Positions 17,544 through 26,293 of a stretch of DNA of 64,000 bases are shown here, piece after piece. A model generated the notes under the pieces. It was not told the DNA's origin, did not search any database, and was given only the letters and a program-made list of their open reading frames with translations. The position numbers and the translations under genes were made by a program. The stretch comes from Meridianimarinicoccus aquatilis (GTDB taxonomy: Bacteria; Pseudomonadota; Alphaproteobacteria; Rhodobacterales; Rhodobacteraceae). The first letter of the stretch is position 1. Each line of letters starts with the position of its first letter. The DNA lies in contig NZ_SMZO01000009.1 of NCBI RefSeq assembly GCF_004358675.1, positions 1 to 64,000 of the forward strand, in the 5' to 3' direction.

Positions 17544-18686
17544 GTGAACAGAACCGAATACAGCCGCAGGACGCACGCGCTTCAGGCTGAAATGGATCGG
17601 GCGGGCCTTGATGCGCTTTTGCTGACCACGCCGCCCGATGTTTTTTATGTGACAGGGTTCTTGACCAGGTTTTGGGAAAGCCCGGCGCGGCCCTGGTTTG
17701 TATTGGTGCCGTCGGCGGGCGACCCTGTGGCGGTCATTCCGTCCATTGGCGAATTGCTGTTCAGCACCACGTGGGTTGACGATATCCGAACTTGGAACGC
17801 GCCGGACCCCAACGATGACGGGGTCAGTTTACTGGCCGATGCGATTTGCGAGCTGGTTCCCGAACATGGCGTGTTGGGCGTTCCGATGGGTCTTGAAACG
17901 CATCTGCGGATGCCGCTGGCAGATCTGGATACCCTTCTGAGCCGGATTGCGCCGCGCGCGCTTGGGGATGCCACCGCCGCTGTGCAACATGTGCGCGAAG
18001 TAAAATCCGAGGGCGAGGTTTCCGCGATCCGAGAAAGCTGCCGCATTGCCGGTGTCGCTTTTGACCGCGTGCCTGAATTCGCCCGGTCTGGTTGCTCACT
18101 GGATGACGTGTTTCGCGCATTCCAGATCGCGTGCCTGCAGGCCGGGGCAGACTGGGTTTCCTATACGGCGGGCGGCGCGGGGCAGGGCGGGTATGGCGAT
18201 GTGATCGCACCAGCGACGCAGGTGCCCCTCCGGCAGGGCGATGTGCTGATGTTGGACACAGGACTGGTGCGCGCAGGGTACTTTTGCGATTTTGACCGCA
18301 ACTATTCTATCGGGCCGCCAGACGACGACGTCCGCCGCGCCCATGCGGCGTTACACAAGGCAACTGATGCCGCCCTTGCGGGCCTTCGCCCCGGCCACAC
18401 AGCTTCCGAGTTGCATATGCTCATGGCAGGATCTCTCGTCGCGGATGGCGCCACGCCGTGCGGGGGGCGGCTGGGCCACGGTTTGGGGCTGTCTTTGACC
18501 GAATGGCCGTCAGTGACGCCAATGGATCGCACTGTTTTGCGGGCGGGAATGGTGCTCACGCTGGAGCCGGGTGTCCAAATCGCGCCGGGCCGCATTCTGG
18601 TGCATGAAGAGGTGATTGTTCTGCGGGATAGCGGGCCGGAATTATTGAGTCCGCGTGCACCGACCGACCTGCCCGTTCTGGACTGA
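17544..18686 (+). CDS. M24-family metallopeptidase / hydrolase (Xaa-Pro dipeptidase fold)
   Basis: 380 residues from GTG 17544. Residues 1-130 form the creatinase-type N-terminal domain and the rest the pita-bread catalytic domain. The five metal ligands are all present: Asp in LDTGL, Asp in CDFDR, His in LGHGLGL, Glu in LEPG and Glu in HEEV. It can therefore bind two metals and hydrolyse a C-N bond. Known family members include prolidases, creatinase and ectoine hydrolase (DoeA/EutD). It follows the PLP lyase by 36 bases. The substrate is unknown; a role in opening an amino-acid-derived compound fits the operon. Confidence 0.9.
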   Translation: MNRTEYSRRTHALQAEMDRAGLDALLLTTPPDVFYVTGFLTRFWESPARPWFVLVPSAGDPVAVIPSIGELLFSTTWVDDIRTWNAPDPNDDGVSLLADAICELVPEHGVLGVPMGLETHLRMPLADLDTLLSRIAPRALGDATAAVQHVREVKSEGEVSAIRESCRIAGVAFDRVPEFARSGCSLDDVFRAFQIACLQAGADWVSYTAGGAGQGGYGDVIAPATQVPLRQGDVLMLDTGLVRAGYFCDFDRNYSIGPPDDDVRRAHAALHKATDAALAGLRPGHTASELHMLMAGSLVADGATPCGGRLGHGLGLSLTEWPSVTPMDRTVLRAGMVLTLEPGVQIAPGRILVHEEVIVLRDSGPELLSPRAPTDLPVLD

Positions 18687-18690
18687 CCTC

Positions 18691-19437
18691 ATGAGCTACT
18701 TGCCCTACACGCTGACAGATCCGATTGGTCGACGTGCCACTTTGGGATTGATCGTGTTGCAAGTTGACGAAACGCTTGAGCATGACTTTCGCCGTCTGTT
18801 CGCAGCACCGGACATCGCCCTTTACGTCAGCCGAATTCCAAGCGGTGCGGAGTTGACGCCAGACACGATTGCGCAAATGGCGTTGGACCTGCCCGCTGCC
18901 GCACGGCTCTTGCCGCCCGCCGCACAATTTGATGCGGTGGGATATGGCTGCACATCGGGCACCACTTTGATCGGGGCGGCGCGTGTGGCGGAACTGGTGC
19001 GCGGGGCCTGCACAGCCCGAAACGTGGCGGACCCGCTCACTGCCGCAATTGCAGCGATGCACCAGCTTGGCCTGCGCAAAATCGCCATCGTGTCGCCCTA
19101 TATCGACAGCGTATCGGTGCCAATCCGCTATGCATTCGAGGCGGCCGGGATAAGTGTGCCGCACTCTGCCAGTTTTGGCGAAGAGATCGAGGCACATGTG
19201 GCACGGATAGATCCCGCCTCCATTCGATCAGCGGCGCTGGAAGTTGGCCGTTCATCGCAAGTCGAGGCGGTATTCCTGTCCTGCACCAATCTGCGCACCC
19301 TCGACATTCTGGACGATTTGGAAGCGGAGTTGGGCAAACCCGTGCTGTCCAGCAATCAGGTGCTGGCATGGCAACTGGCGCAGATGTCGGGCGAGCTGCG
19401 CTTGGCGGCGCGGCCCGGTCGTTTGCTCAAGGTTTGA
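18691..19437 (+). CDS. Asp/Glu racemase-superfamily protein (maleate isomerase / EutA-like)
   Basis: 248 residues from ATG 18691, four bases after the M24 stop. Both catalytic cysteine contexts of the superfamily are visible: GYGCTSGTT near residue 90 and FLSCTNLR near residue 197. That layout matches maleate isomerases, arylmalonate decarboxylases and the EutA protein of ectoine catabolism. The two-cysteine set supports proton-transfer chemistry such as racemisation or cis-trans isomerisation. No signal peptide is present. It is the last gene of the Lrp-controlled unit and is convergent with the cytochrome gene. Confidence 0.88.
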   Translation: MSYLPYTLTDPIGRRATLGLIVLQVDETLEHDFRRLFAAPDIALYVSRIPSGAELTPDTIAQMALDLPAAARLLPPAAQFDAVGYGCTSGTTLIGAARVAELVRGACTARNVADPLTAAIAAMHQLGLRKIAIVSPYIDSVSVPIRYAFEAAGISVPHSASFGEEIEAHVARIDPASIRSAALEVGRSSQVEAVFLSCTNLRTLDILDDLEAELGKPVLSSNQVLAWQLAQMSGELRLAARPGRLLKV

Positions 19438-19452
19438 CAGGAAGCCGGTGCG

Positions 19453-21372
19453 CTATTGACGAAGCTCTTGCAGCATCTGATGCAAGATGTCCGCGTCAGG
19501 ATTGATCGTCAAAGCTTCGGCCAGAATGGCGTTTGTGGCGCTGCGCCCTTCCGTCGCTGCCGTGATCCGCACCAGCATCACCCAAGCATCAAGGTTTTGT
19601 GGATCAAGGGTGACAACCTCGCGAAAGGCGCCGCGCGCGGCATCGGTATTGCGCAAGGTCAGCGCGGTTCCGCCCAGTTGCAAATGCGTTTCGGGAAAGT
19701 CCAGCCGTGCAGCAACGCTCAAACGCCATTCGTTCATTGCCGTGCTCATGGCGGCTTGCCTGTTGCCCGGCAGGCGTGCGATGGGCGCGTCCAACAGTGC
19801 CTTCGCAGCGGCGATCCGGACGTTCTTGCGCGGGTCCGCCAAAGAGTTGAGAAGCCGCAGCACACGGGTCTGCGCGGGCGCAGAGCGCTGTGCCCCAATC
19901 GCAGCGGCCCGTACCAACGGGTCAGCATCGGCCAGCAATGGCTCGGCGGCATCGGCGGTGGCCTCGGTTCCGCTTTGCTCTAACAGCCAAAGCGCGGTCG
20001 CGCGGGCAATTCCGGGTTGGTCTTTGTCGAGAGCGAGAGAAGTGAGTTCCCCGCGCGCAGCGACCGGGTCGGCGCGTCCGGCGGCAAGTGCTTGGCCAAA
20101 ATGCGGTCCGCGATGCGCACTGTTCGGAAACCGACTGGCAATTTCAGCGGCGGCCCATGCGGGCGTTTCATCACTATGGCAATCCGTGCAGGCATCTGGC
20201 GCACCCGTTTCCGCAGCCAGATCGGGGCGGGGCACACGGAACGAATGGTCGCGCCGCCCGTCAATGCCCATATAGGTGCGTTCGATCATGTGGCAGCTTG
20301 TGCAGGATGCGCCTTCGCTGGCCGGATCGTGAAAGTGATGTTCAATGTCATCATAAACCGCGCCGCGCAGGCTGGGGAAATCGGGGTTTCCAGCGGGGGA
20401 ATGGCACTGGGTGCATACCGCGTTCCCATCTGCCTTCAACTCGGCGGTATGGGGTTCATGACAATTGCCGCAACTCACACCTTTTGCGTACATCTTGGAT
20501 TGAAGGAAGGACCCGGTGACATAGACTTCATCCTGGATCTGACCGTCGGCGTGGTAAAGGCCGGGTCGCAGCAGTGCCAATTCATAAGCATCGTCAAAGG
20601 GTGTGCCCGGCAAGGGGTTTCCATCGCCAAACGCGGTCCGCCGAGAGTGGCATCCGGCACATTGTTGAATTTCCGCCTGGGCAGTGTCGAAGAATGCCGA
20701 AAAACCGTAATTCTCGGGCGCGGGCGCCGTTTGGGTGGTCGCCCATTCAATATGGCCTGATCCGGGTCCGTGGCACGCTTCGCAGCCGACGCCAATTTCA
20801 GCCTCAACCGAGGCATAGGTCCGGGTCGCCGCATCATAGTTCTTTTGGAACCCGGTGGCATGACATTCGGCGCAGCGGGCGTTCCAGTTTTTGTACGGGC
20901 CGGTCCAGTGTAGCCCGTCATCCGGTGGCAGATCTTGATCCGGGTACAGGTGGTACCATTCGCGCTTTACCGCGTCCCATGTCACATCGAAGCTTTGCAG
21001 GCGGCCACCCTCGGTTTCCAGCAGGTACTGCTGTAGCGGTGCGATGCCAACAACCGAATGGATCGGCTGTTCACGCAGGCTGCCATCCTTTTCTGTCACG
21101 CTGACCATGTAGCGATCTTCGTCGCGGCTGAACCGTGCGGTCATCCCGTCATGGGAAAAGGACGAGCCGTTGAAATCTGCAATTACCGTATCTGGCCCGG
21201 GCATGGTCCAGGCCAGAGCATGATGAGACCCTTCCCAAGCCTGCGCCGCTTCTTCGTGGCAATCGGTGCAGGTGCCAGAGCCGACATACTCCTGCGCGGC
21301 ACTGATATGCGGTGCGGCGATGACAAAGAGCATCGCCGCAATGGCGGGTCGTGTGAACATGGGGTAAATCAT
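19453..21372 (-). CDS. Octahaem cytochrome c with C-terminal HEAT/TPR region
   Basis: 639 residues from ATG 21372, whose first base is the last base of the HAD gene's stop (TGATG), so translation is coupled. A signal peptide precedes AAQEYVG. Eight CxxCH motifs follow at about residues 35, 167, 197, 238, 301, 320, 357 and 395: CTDCH, CAECH, CEACH, CAGCH, CGNCH, CTQCH, CTSCH, CTDCH. Beyond residue 430 the sequence turns to alanine-rich helical repeats (HEAT-like, then a TPR near DAARGAFREVVTLDPQNLDA). It should be a periplasmic electron carrier or redox enzyme. The partner and reaction are unknown. Confidence 0.92.
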   Translation of the reverse strand: MIYPMFTRPAIAAMLFVIAAPHISAAQEYVGSGTCTDCHEEAAQAWEGSHHALAWTMPGPDTVIADFNGSSFSHDGMTARFSRDEDRYMVSVTEKDGSLREQPIHSVVGIAPLQQYLLETEGGRLQSFDVTWDAVKREWYHLYPDQDLPPDDGLHWTGPYKNWNARCAECHATGFQKNYDAATRTYASVEAEIGVGCEACHGPGSGHIEWATTQTAPAPENYGFSAFFDTAQAEIQQCAGCHSRRTAFGDGNPLPGTPFDDAYELALLRPGLYHADGQIQDEVYVTGSFLQSKMYAKGVSCGNCHEPHTAELKADGNAVCTQCHSPAGNPDFPSLRGAVYDDIEHHFHDPASEGASCTSCHMIERTYMGIDGRRDHSFRVPRPDLAAETGAPDACTDCHSDETPAWAAAEIASRFPNSAHRGPHFGQALAAGRADPVAARGELTSLALDKDQPGIARATALWLLEQSGTEATADAAEPLLADADPLVRAAAIGAQRSAPAQTRVLRLLNSLADPRKNVRIAAAKALLDAPIARLPGNRQAAMSTAMNEWRLSVAARLDFPETHLQLGGTALTLRNTDAARGAFREVVTLDPQNLDAWVMLVRITAATEGRSATNAILAEALTINPDADILHQMLQELRQ

Positions 21373-22346
21373 CAAGGCCAGATGTTGGCCCAATCGCCTG
21401 CCATGTCAATCAACAGCCAGCCACGCGCGTCACTTTCGTCAAGGCCGCGGCTCAGCGAGCCGATATGGCTGTCGCGGTCATAGGCCCATTCGCGGTCTGC
21501 GTCGGTGTGGTGCACGATCATACCCAGCCGCGGGCCATCACCGGCTGTCGCCCATTCCAGCATCTCGAAATCGCCATCGGAATTGCCGCCCACAAGGATG
21601 GGCCGTTTGCCGATCTTGGTGTCGATCCCGATTGGCTTGCCTTCTTTGTCGTCAACAAAGGCGATGCCGGGATCTTTCATGATCGTGGGAACGCCGTCAA
21701 TGACGGCATAGCTAGATTTTCCTGCACTTCCAATTACTTGTTGCGGCGGGATGCCATATACGTCCTCGGCAAAGGCCCGCATGAAATGGATGCCGCCGCC
21801 AGAAACGATGTACGTGGCGAACCCTTCGTCGCGCAGATAGGACAGCAACTCCAGCATTGGCTGATAGACCATACCGATGATCGGCGCGCCTGTTTGCGGA
21901 TGGACAGCGGTTTCAAGCCAGTCACTGACATCCTGTTCGAACGCGCTGACAGACAGGCCAGAATGAGATGTCACTACAATCTCGATCAAGCCATCTTCAC
22001 CATTCGCCAGCGCCCCTTCAAGATCGCCGTTTGCAGCGGCTTTCAGGACATCAGAGGTCAGGATGGACGGATCATCCTCGGCCATGCGCGCAACGCGGTC
22101 CATTGCGTAAAGAAGTTGAAAATAGACGGGCTGTTCGGCCCAAAGGGTGCCGTCATTGTCGAATACTGCGATGCGGTCGGCCGGAGTAACGTAGTCGTCC
22201 GATGCGGTGTCGGTCGTTGCATCGACAAAGGCAATGATCCGCGACTTTGTGTCGGTGTCGTTCCAACTGGGAAGCGGGTCCGCAAAGGCGGGCAGCGTGG
22301 CGAAGCAAAGCAGGCTGGCGGCGGAAAGCAGGCGTGTGCGCATCAT
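21372..22346 (-). CDS. Exported HAD-superfamily hydrolase
   Basis: 324 residues from ATG 22346; the frame extends six codons further to a TTG. A signal peptide ends near AFADPLP, so it acts in the periplasm. Motif I is FDNDGTLW with both catalytic aspartates, the Thr/Ser motif is YIVSGGG, and motif IV is GGNSDGDFEML. This is the phosphoserine-phosphatase-like branch. It is upstream of and coupled to the octahaem cytochrome gene and downstream of the sulfatase, with a strong hairpin between. It probably removes phosphate from an unknown periplasmic substrate. Confidence 0.9.
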   Translation of the reverse strand: MMRTRLLSAASLLCFATLPAFADPLPSWNDTDTKSRIIAFVDATTDTASDDYVTPADRIAVFDNDGTLWAEQPVYFQLLYAMDRVARMAEDDPSILTSDVLKAAANGDLEGALANGEDGLIEIVVTSHSGLSVSAFEQDVSDWLETAVHPQTGAPIIGMVYQPMLELLSYLRDEGFATYIVSGGGIHFMRAFAEDVYGIPPQQVIGSAGKSSYAVIDGVPTIMKDPGIAFVDDKEGKPIGIDTKIGKRPILVGGNSDGDFEMLEWATAGDGPRLGMIVHHTDADREWAYDRDSHIGSLSRGLDESDARGWLLIDMAGDWANIWP

Positions 22347-22423
22347 GTCAGGGGGTCGATCCAATGTTACGGTGCACTCTGCGGCGCACCCGGTTTTGGC
22401 TTGGGCGTTGCCCGGATGAAAAG

Positions 22424-22448
22424 CGGCCCGCCCAAATGGGGCGGGCCG
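22424..22448. terminator. GC-rich hairpin between the sulfatase and HAD genes
   Basis: CGGCCCGCCC (22424-22433) pairs with GGGCGGGCCG (22439-22448) around a 5-base loop. It lies 56 bases downstream of the sulfatase stop and 78 bases upstream of the HAD start, both on the minus strand. There is only a weak T-stretch after it, so it may end or attenuate sulfatase transcripts and lower expression of the two genes behind it. Confidence 0.6.
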
Positions 22449-22503
22449 GTGTTCCTGCCCGCCGCCGAAGCGCAGGGCAGGACCATGTGCGGGTCGGTTT
22501 GGA

Positions 22504-24099
22504 TTACTGAGCGCCGCTTGGAGCAGTCAATTTTTCCATAACCTTGTCGAGGCTGAAGGACGCCGCTTCTTGCCGTGGTGGGAATTCCTGGAATGTGGCC
22601 AAGAAGTTACCAACAAAGCGCTGTGCAGGCACCAGCAGATACGCACGGTCAAGCAACCAATCGTAATAGGTGTTCGACGTGCGATAGGCGCGCTCATACG
22701 GGTCACGGCGCAGGTTGAAGATCAGCGGCACGCGCAGCGGTGTCAGCGGCTCCATCCAAGCGCGGAAGGTGCCCCATGCTTTCTGCTCAAGGAAGGTGAC
22801 TTTCCAGTCGTCATAGCGCAGTGCAGCAAGGTCGCCATCATCCGTGAAGTAGAAGATTTCCCGGCGCGGGCTCTTGTCGGTCTCGCCGGTCAACATGGGC
22901 AGAATGTTGTATCCGTCCAGATGCACTTTGTAGTCGCGGCCCATTTCGTCGATGGTCACGCCTTCAAGCAGATCTTCCTTGACCGTGGTGTTGCCAGCAG
23001 CGGCAAGGAATGTTGGCAGCCAGTCCATGTGGTGCACGATCTCGTTCGACACAGTGTCTTCCGCGATCTTGCCGGGCCAGCGAACCATTGCGGGCACGCG
23101 CCAAGCACCTTCCCACTGGGTATTTTTCTCACCCCAGAACGGTGTCATCGCCGCGTCGGGCCATGTGTTCATGTGCGGGCCGTTATCGGTCGAGTAGAAC
23201 ACGATGGTGTTGTCGGCGATGCCAAGCTCGTCCAGCTTGTCGAGGAACAGACCGATATGCAGGTCATGCTCGACCATGCCGGCAGAGTATTCATCGAGGT
23301 TCTTACCAGCGATCTCGTTGGCCTGTTGACGCATTTCATCTTTGACGTGGGTGCGGAAGTGCATCCGCGTACCCGACCACCAAACGAACCAAGGCGTGCC
23401 TTCGGCTGTCTTGCGATCGATGAAATCAAGCGCGGCTGCGGCGGTTTCTTCGTCAACTGTTTCCATCCGCTTTTTGGTCAGCGGGCCGGTGTCTTCGATT
23501 TCACCGTCTGCCGACGAACGGATCACACCGCGCGGGCCAAACGCTTCGCGGAAGGTGCTCCCGTCAGGCAGAACCATATCGCCGGGATAGTCTTCGTTCT
23601 CGGGCTCTTCCTCGGCATTGAGGTGATAGAGATTGCCCAGAAATTCGTCGAAGCCGTGGTTGGTCGGCAGCATTTCGTCCCGGTCGCCCAGGTGGTTCTT
23701 GCCGAACTGGCCTGTTGCATAGCCTTCGCCCTTGAGCAGGCCCGCGATGGTTGGATCTTCGATCTGCATGCCTTCTTCGGCACCGGGCAGACCAACCTTG
23801 GACAGACCGGTGCGGAACACGGACTGGCCCATGATGAACGATGACCGGCCAGCGGTACATGACTGCTCGCCGTAATAGTCGGTAAAGATCATGCCCTCTT
23901 CGGCAATCCGGTCAATGTTCGGTGTTCGGTAGCCCATAAGACCTTTGGTGTAGGCCGAGATGTTGGACTGACCAACGTCGTCGCCCCAAATCACCAGGAT
24001 ATTTGGCTGTTGCTCTTGTGCGACCGCAAAGCCGCTGCCACCGAGCACGAACAGCGCGGTAACGGCGCCGCACATCGCACGTGATGTTTTTGGAAACAC
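22504..24099 (-). CDS. Exported type I arylsulfatase
   Basis: 531 residues from GTG 24099, chosen because AGGGAG lies ten bases upstream. A signal peptide ends near AVAQEQQ. NILVIWGDDVGQSN supplies metal-binding aspartates; CTAGRSSF is the sulfatase signature in which the Cys becomes formylglycine. GKNHLGD and FYSTDNGPH hold further active-site residues. It hydrolyses sulfate esters in the periplasm, unless it belongs to the phosphonate-hydrolase branch. No formylglycine-generating enzyme is encoded in the window. The gene is divergent from the AraC regulator. Confidence 0.93.
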   Translation of the reverse strand: MFPKTSRAMCGAVTALFVLGGSGFAVAQEQQPNILVIWGDDVGQSNISAYTKGLMGYRTPNIDRIAEEGMIFTDYYGEQSCTAGRSSFIMGQSVFRTGLSKVGLPGAEEGMQIEDPTIAGLLKGEGYATGQFGKNHLGDRDEMLPTNHGFDEFLGNLYHLNAEEEPENEDYPGDMVLPDGSTFREAFGPRGVIRSSADGEIEDTGPLTKKRMETVDEETAAAALDFIDRKTAEGTPWFVWWSGTRMHFRTHVKDEMRQQANEIAGKNLDEYSAGMVEHDLHIGLFLDKLDELGIADNTIVFYSTDNGPHMNTWPDAAMTPFWGEKNTQWEGAWRVPAMVRWPGKIAEDTVSNEIVHHMDWLPTFLAAAGNTTVKEDLLEGVTIDEMGRDYKVHLDGYNILPMLTGETDKSPRREIFYFTDDGDLAALRYDDWKVTFLEQKAWGTFRAWMEPLTPLRVPLIFNLRRDPYERAYRTSNTYYDWLLDRAYLLVPAQRFVGNFLATFQEFPPRQEAASFSLDKVMEKLTAPSGAQ

Positions 24100-24237
24100 G
24101 TTTGGGTTTCTCCCTGATTGCAAATTTTGGTGGTCAGACACATGCCACAACCTGAGCGTACTGCTCTGCGGTGCAGGCCGCTTGTCATTTCGTGCCATCA
24201 ATGCCACCTTGGCCAAATGATAGGTGGTTCAATTCCA

Positions 24238-25248
24238 ATGACTCGCGCCAGTGGGATCGGCCCGCTGCCACGGCTGCTTGAAAAAGCCAGTGGTGTCAGC
24301 GCCGTCGAGGCCGTGTTTCGGTCGGTGCAGATACCTGTTCAAGTTCTCGATCACCCAGAGCTGGAAGTGCCGTTCGGTGCGATGGTCCGACTGTTTGATA
24401 GCGCAGCAAAATCGGCTGGGGACCCACTTTTTGGACTGCGAGTCGGTCTTCAGATGTCGCCGGGTGACTTCGGTCCCTGGGTAAAGACAGCCAAGACTGC
24501 GCCCACTTTGCGTCATGCGCTGGACCGACTGTCTGCGGCACTTCAAATGCATCAACCCGAGGGGGCTTTTTCACTGGATGTGGCGCAGGGTATGGCGGTC
24601 TGGACATATATCCCGCCGGATTTCAGCGTGTTGCCAATTCGGCAGCATGCGGATCACGTTCTGCCGGTTATGATTGCCTTCTGCCGCTCTTACTTGGGGG
24701 CCGAATGGCTGCCGGTGCGGGCGCGGATGATGTATGCAGACCCTGGTCTTAAGGCCGCGCGCTTTTCCCTGCTTGCAGTTCCGTTCGCCTTTGACGGTCC
24801 GGGGGTTGCGATCTGCTTTCCGGACTCGCTTTTGGGTAAATCCCTGCCGGTTGCCTCTGGCGTGCGGGATCTGAACACGGATGACAAAGAGTTGGGGTCG
24901 ATGACGAACGTGCCGTCGACCTCTCTGCCAAGCCGGGATATGGCGATAGAGTCCATTGTGGCCTTGCGGATTCTTGATGGACAGGTCGATATCGAAGGGG
25001 CTGCGGCATTGGCAAATATCAGTGTGCGGTCGCTTCAGCGGAGTCTGTCACAGGCGGGCACGACCTATAGTGATGTGCTCAATCGGGTGCGGGATCGAAA
25101 GGCGCGGGAGTTCTTGCTGCAAACAGACATGCCCGTGACAGGGATCGCCTATTCGCTTGGGTATAGCGATCCGGCGAATTTCACGCGCGCCTTCGTTCGT
25201 CGCAACGGCACGCCGCCGCAACACTTTCGCACATCACGGACCATGTGA
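24238..25248 (+). CDS. AraC-family transcriptional regulator
   Basis: 336 residues from ATG 24238, with AGGTGG about ten bases upstream; ATG 24217 would add seven. The N-terminal 200 residues match the Arabinose_bd-like region of OruR/ArgR-type AraC proteins. The C-terminal double HTH covers about residues 235-330 (AALANISVRSLQRSLSQAG and AYSLGYSDPANFTRAFVRRNG). It is divergent from the sulfatase gene across 138 bases and is the best candidate regulator of the sulfatase/HAD/cytochrome locus. The inducer is unknown. Confidence 0.92.
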   Translation: MTRASGIGPLPRLLEKASGVSAVEAVFRSVQIPVQVLDHPELEVPFGAMVRLFDSAAKSAGDPLFGLRVGLQMSPGDFGPWVKTAKTAPTLRHALDRLSAALQMHQPEGAFSLDVAQGMAVWTYIPPDFSVLPIRQHADHVLPVMIAFCRSYLGAEWLPVRARMMYADPGLKAARFSLLAVPFAFDGPGVAICFPDSLLGKSLPVASGVRDLNTDDKELGSMTNVPSTSLPSRDMAIESIVALRILDGQVDIEGAAALANISVRSLQRSLSQAGTTYSDVLNRVRDRKAREFLLQTDMPVTGIAYSLGYSDPANFTRAFVRRNGTPPQHFRTSRTM

Positions 25249-25292
25249 GACGGGTCGGTATTCCGATTGTACAATCTACTGAAGGCGGACGA

Positions 25293-26174
25293 ATGCACAT
25301 ACCCTCTTCTTCCTGCCTGATCGGCATTGATGGCGGCGGCACAGCGTGCCGTATCGCCTTGGTATCGGCCGGGCGGCGGACGGATTTGCGGGTCGCTTCG
25401 GCGAACGTGCACTCTGATCCGGTTGGTGCGGTGGCAACGATTGTCGATGGGCTGACGCAAATCGCTGATCAAGCGGGCTTGGGCCGCGAGTGTTTGTCCC
25501 GTGCAACCGGCGTTTTCGGGTTGGCCGGGGTCACCGGAGCGCGTGTCGCAGGGAAAATTGCAGCACAGATGCCGCTCGGGCAAGTCAAGGTGGTCGAGGA
25601 CTGTGTACCCGCGATCGTCGGGGCCCTTGGCGAGGAAGACGGTGTTGTCGCCGGGCTTGGCACAGGGTCATTCTTTGGTCGGCAATCTGGCGGCATTGTA
25701 GATTTGCGCGGCGGATGGGGTTTCTTGTTGGGGGATGAAGCGTCGGGTGCGTGGCTGGGCCGCGCTCTTCTTGCTCGGGTCTTGCATGTGCACGATGGCC
25801 TGTACCCGGCGACTGGCCTGACCCGAGAAATCTTGGCGCGGTTCGAAGATGGCACATCCAGTATCCTCGATTTTGCGGGGTCTGCGCGCCCGTCCGACTA
25901 TGCGGCTTTTGCACCTGAGATTGTCAAAGCGGCATCGAACAAGGATGCAACGGCCTTGGATCTGATGCAAACAGGTGCGGAGCATGTGGTTCGAGCGATA
26001 GAGGCGCTTGGGTGGCGGGCTGAGGAACCCATTTGTTTGATGGGCGGCCTTGCTGACCACTATGACGCCTATCTACCCGCCCGGATGTCTGCCGCGCTGG
26101 TCCCTGCAAAGGCGTCAGCTTTGGATGGCGCGTTGCAAATGGCAGCGCAGTGGGCAGAGGCGGAGGGCGCCTGA
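25293..26174 (+). CDS. BadF/BadG/BcrA/BcrD-type ATPase, N-acetylglucosamine kinase-like
   Basis: 293 residues from ATG 25293, with GAAGG upstream. IGIDGGGTACRIAL is the phosphate-1 motif of the actin-like ATPase fold, GTGSFFG the phosphate-2 loop, and GDEASGAWLGR is characteristic of GlcNAc-kinase-like members. CLMGGLA is the adenosine motif. Members phosphorylate amino sugars; the true substrate is uncertain, since no sugar transporter or NagA/NagB gene lies nearby. It follows the AraC gene by 44 bases on the same strand and may be co-transcribed. Confidence 0.88.
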   Translation: MHIPSSSCLIGIDGGGTACRIALVSAGRRTDLRVASANVHSDPVGAVATIVDGLTQIADQAGLGRECLSRATGVFGLAGVTGARVAGKIAAQMPLGQVKVVEDCVPAIVGALGEEDGVVAGLGTGSFFGRQSGGIVDLRGGWGFLLGDEASGAWLGRALLARVLHVHDGLYPATGLTREILARFEDGTSSILDFAGSARPSDYAAFAPEIVKAASNKDATALDLMQTGAEHVVRAIEALGWRAEEPICLMGGLADHYDAYLPARMSAALVPAKASALDGALQMAAQWAEAEGA

Positions 26175-26293
26175 AGACGGGCATTTGCTTGGTGGCAGAA
26201 CGGCGGGTGCGATCGCGTGTTCCAGCGCGAGACACTCCCCAATGATGCGCCCCGTCGGAACATCTGCGGCGGTCTTGCCCGGTGCGGTGGCGC

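Noticed and set aside
22570-23844. A 424-codon plus-strand frame antisense to the sulfatase
   Set aside because: The sulfatase frame carries the signature and a signal peptide; the antisense frame shows no family.
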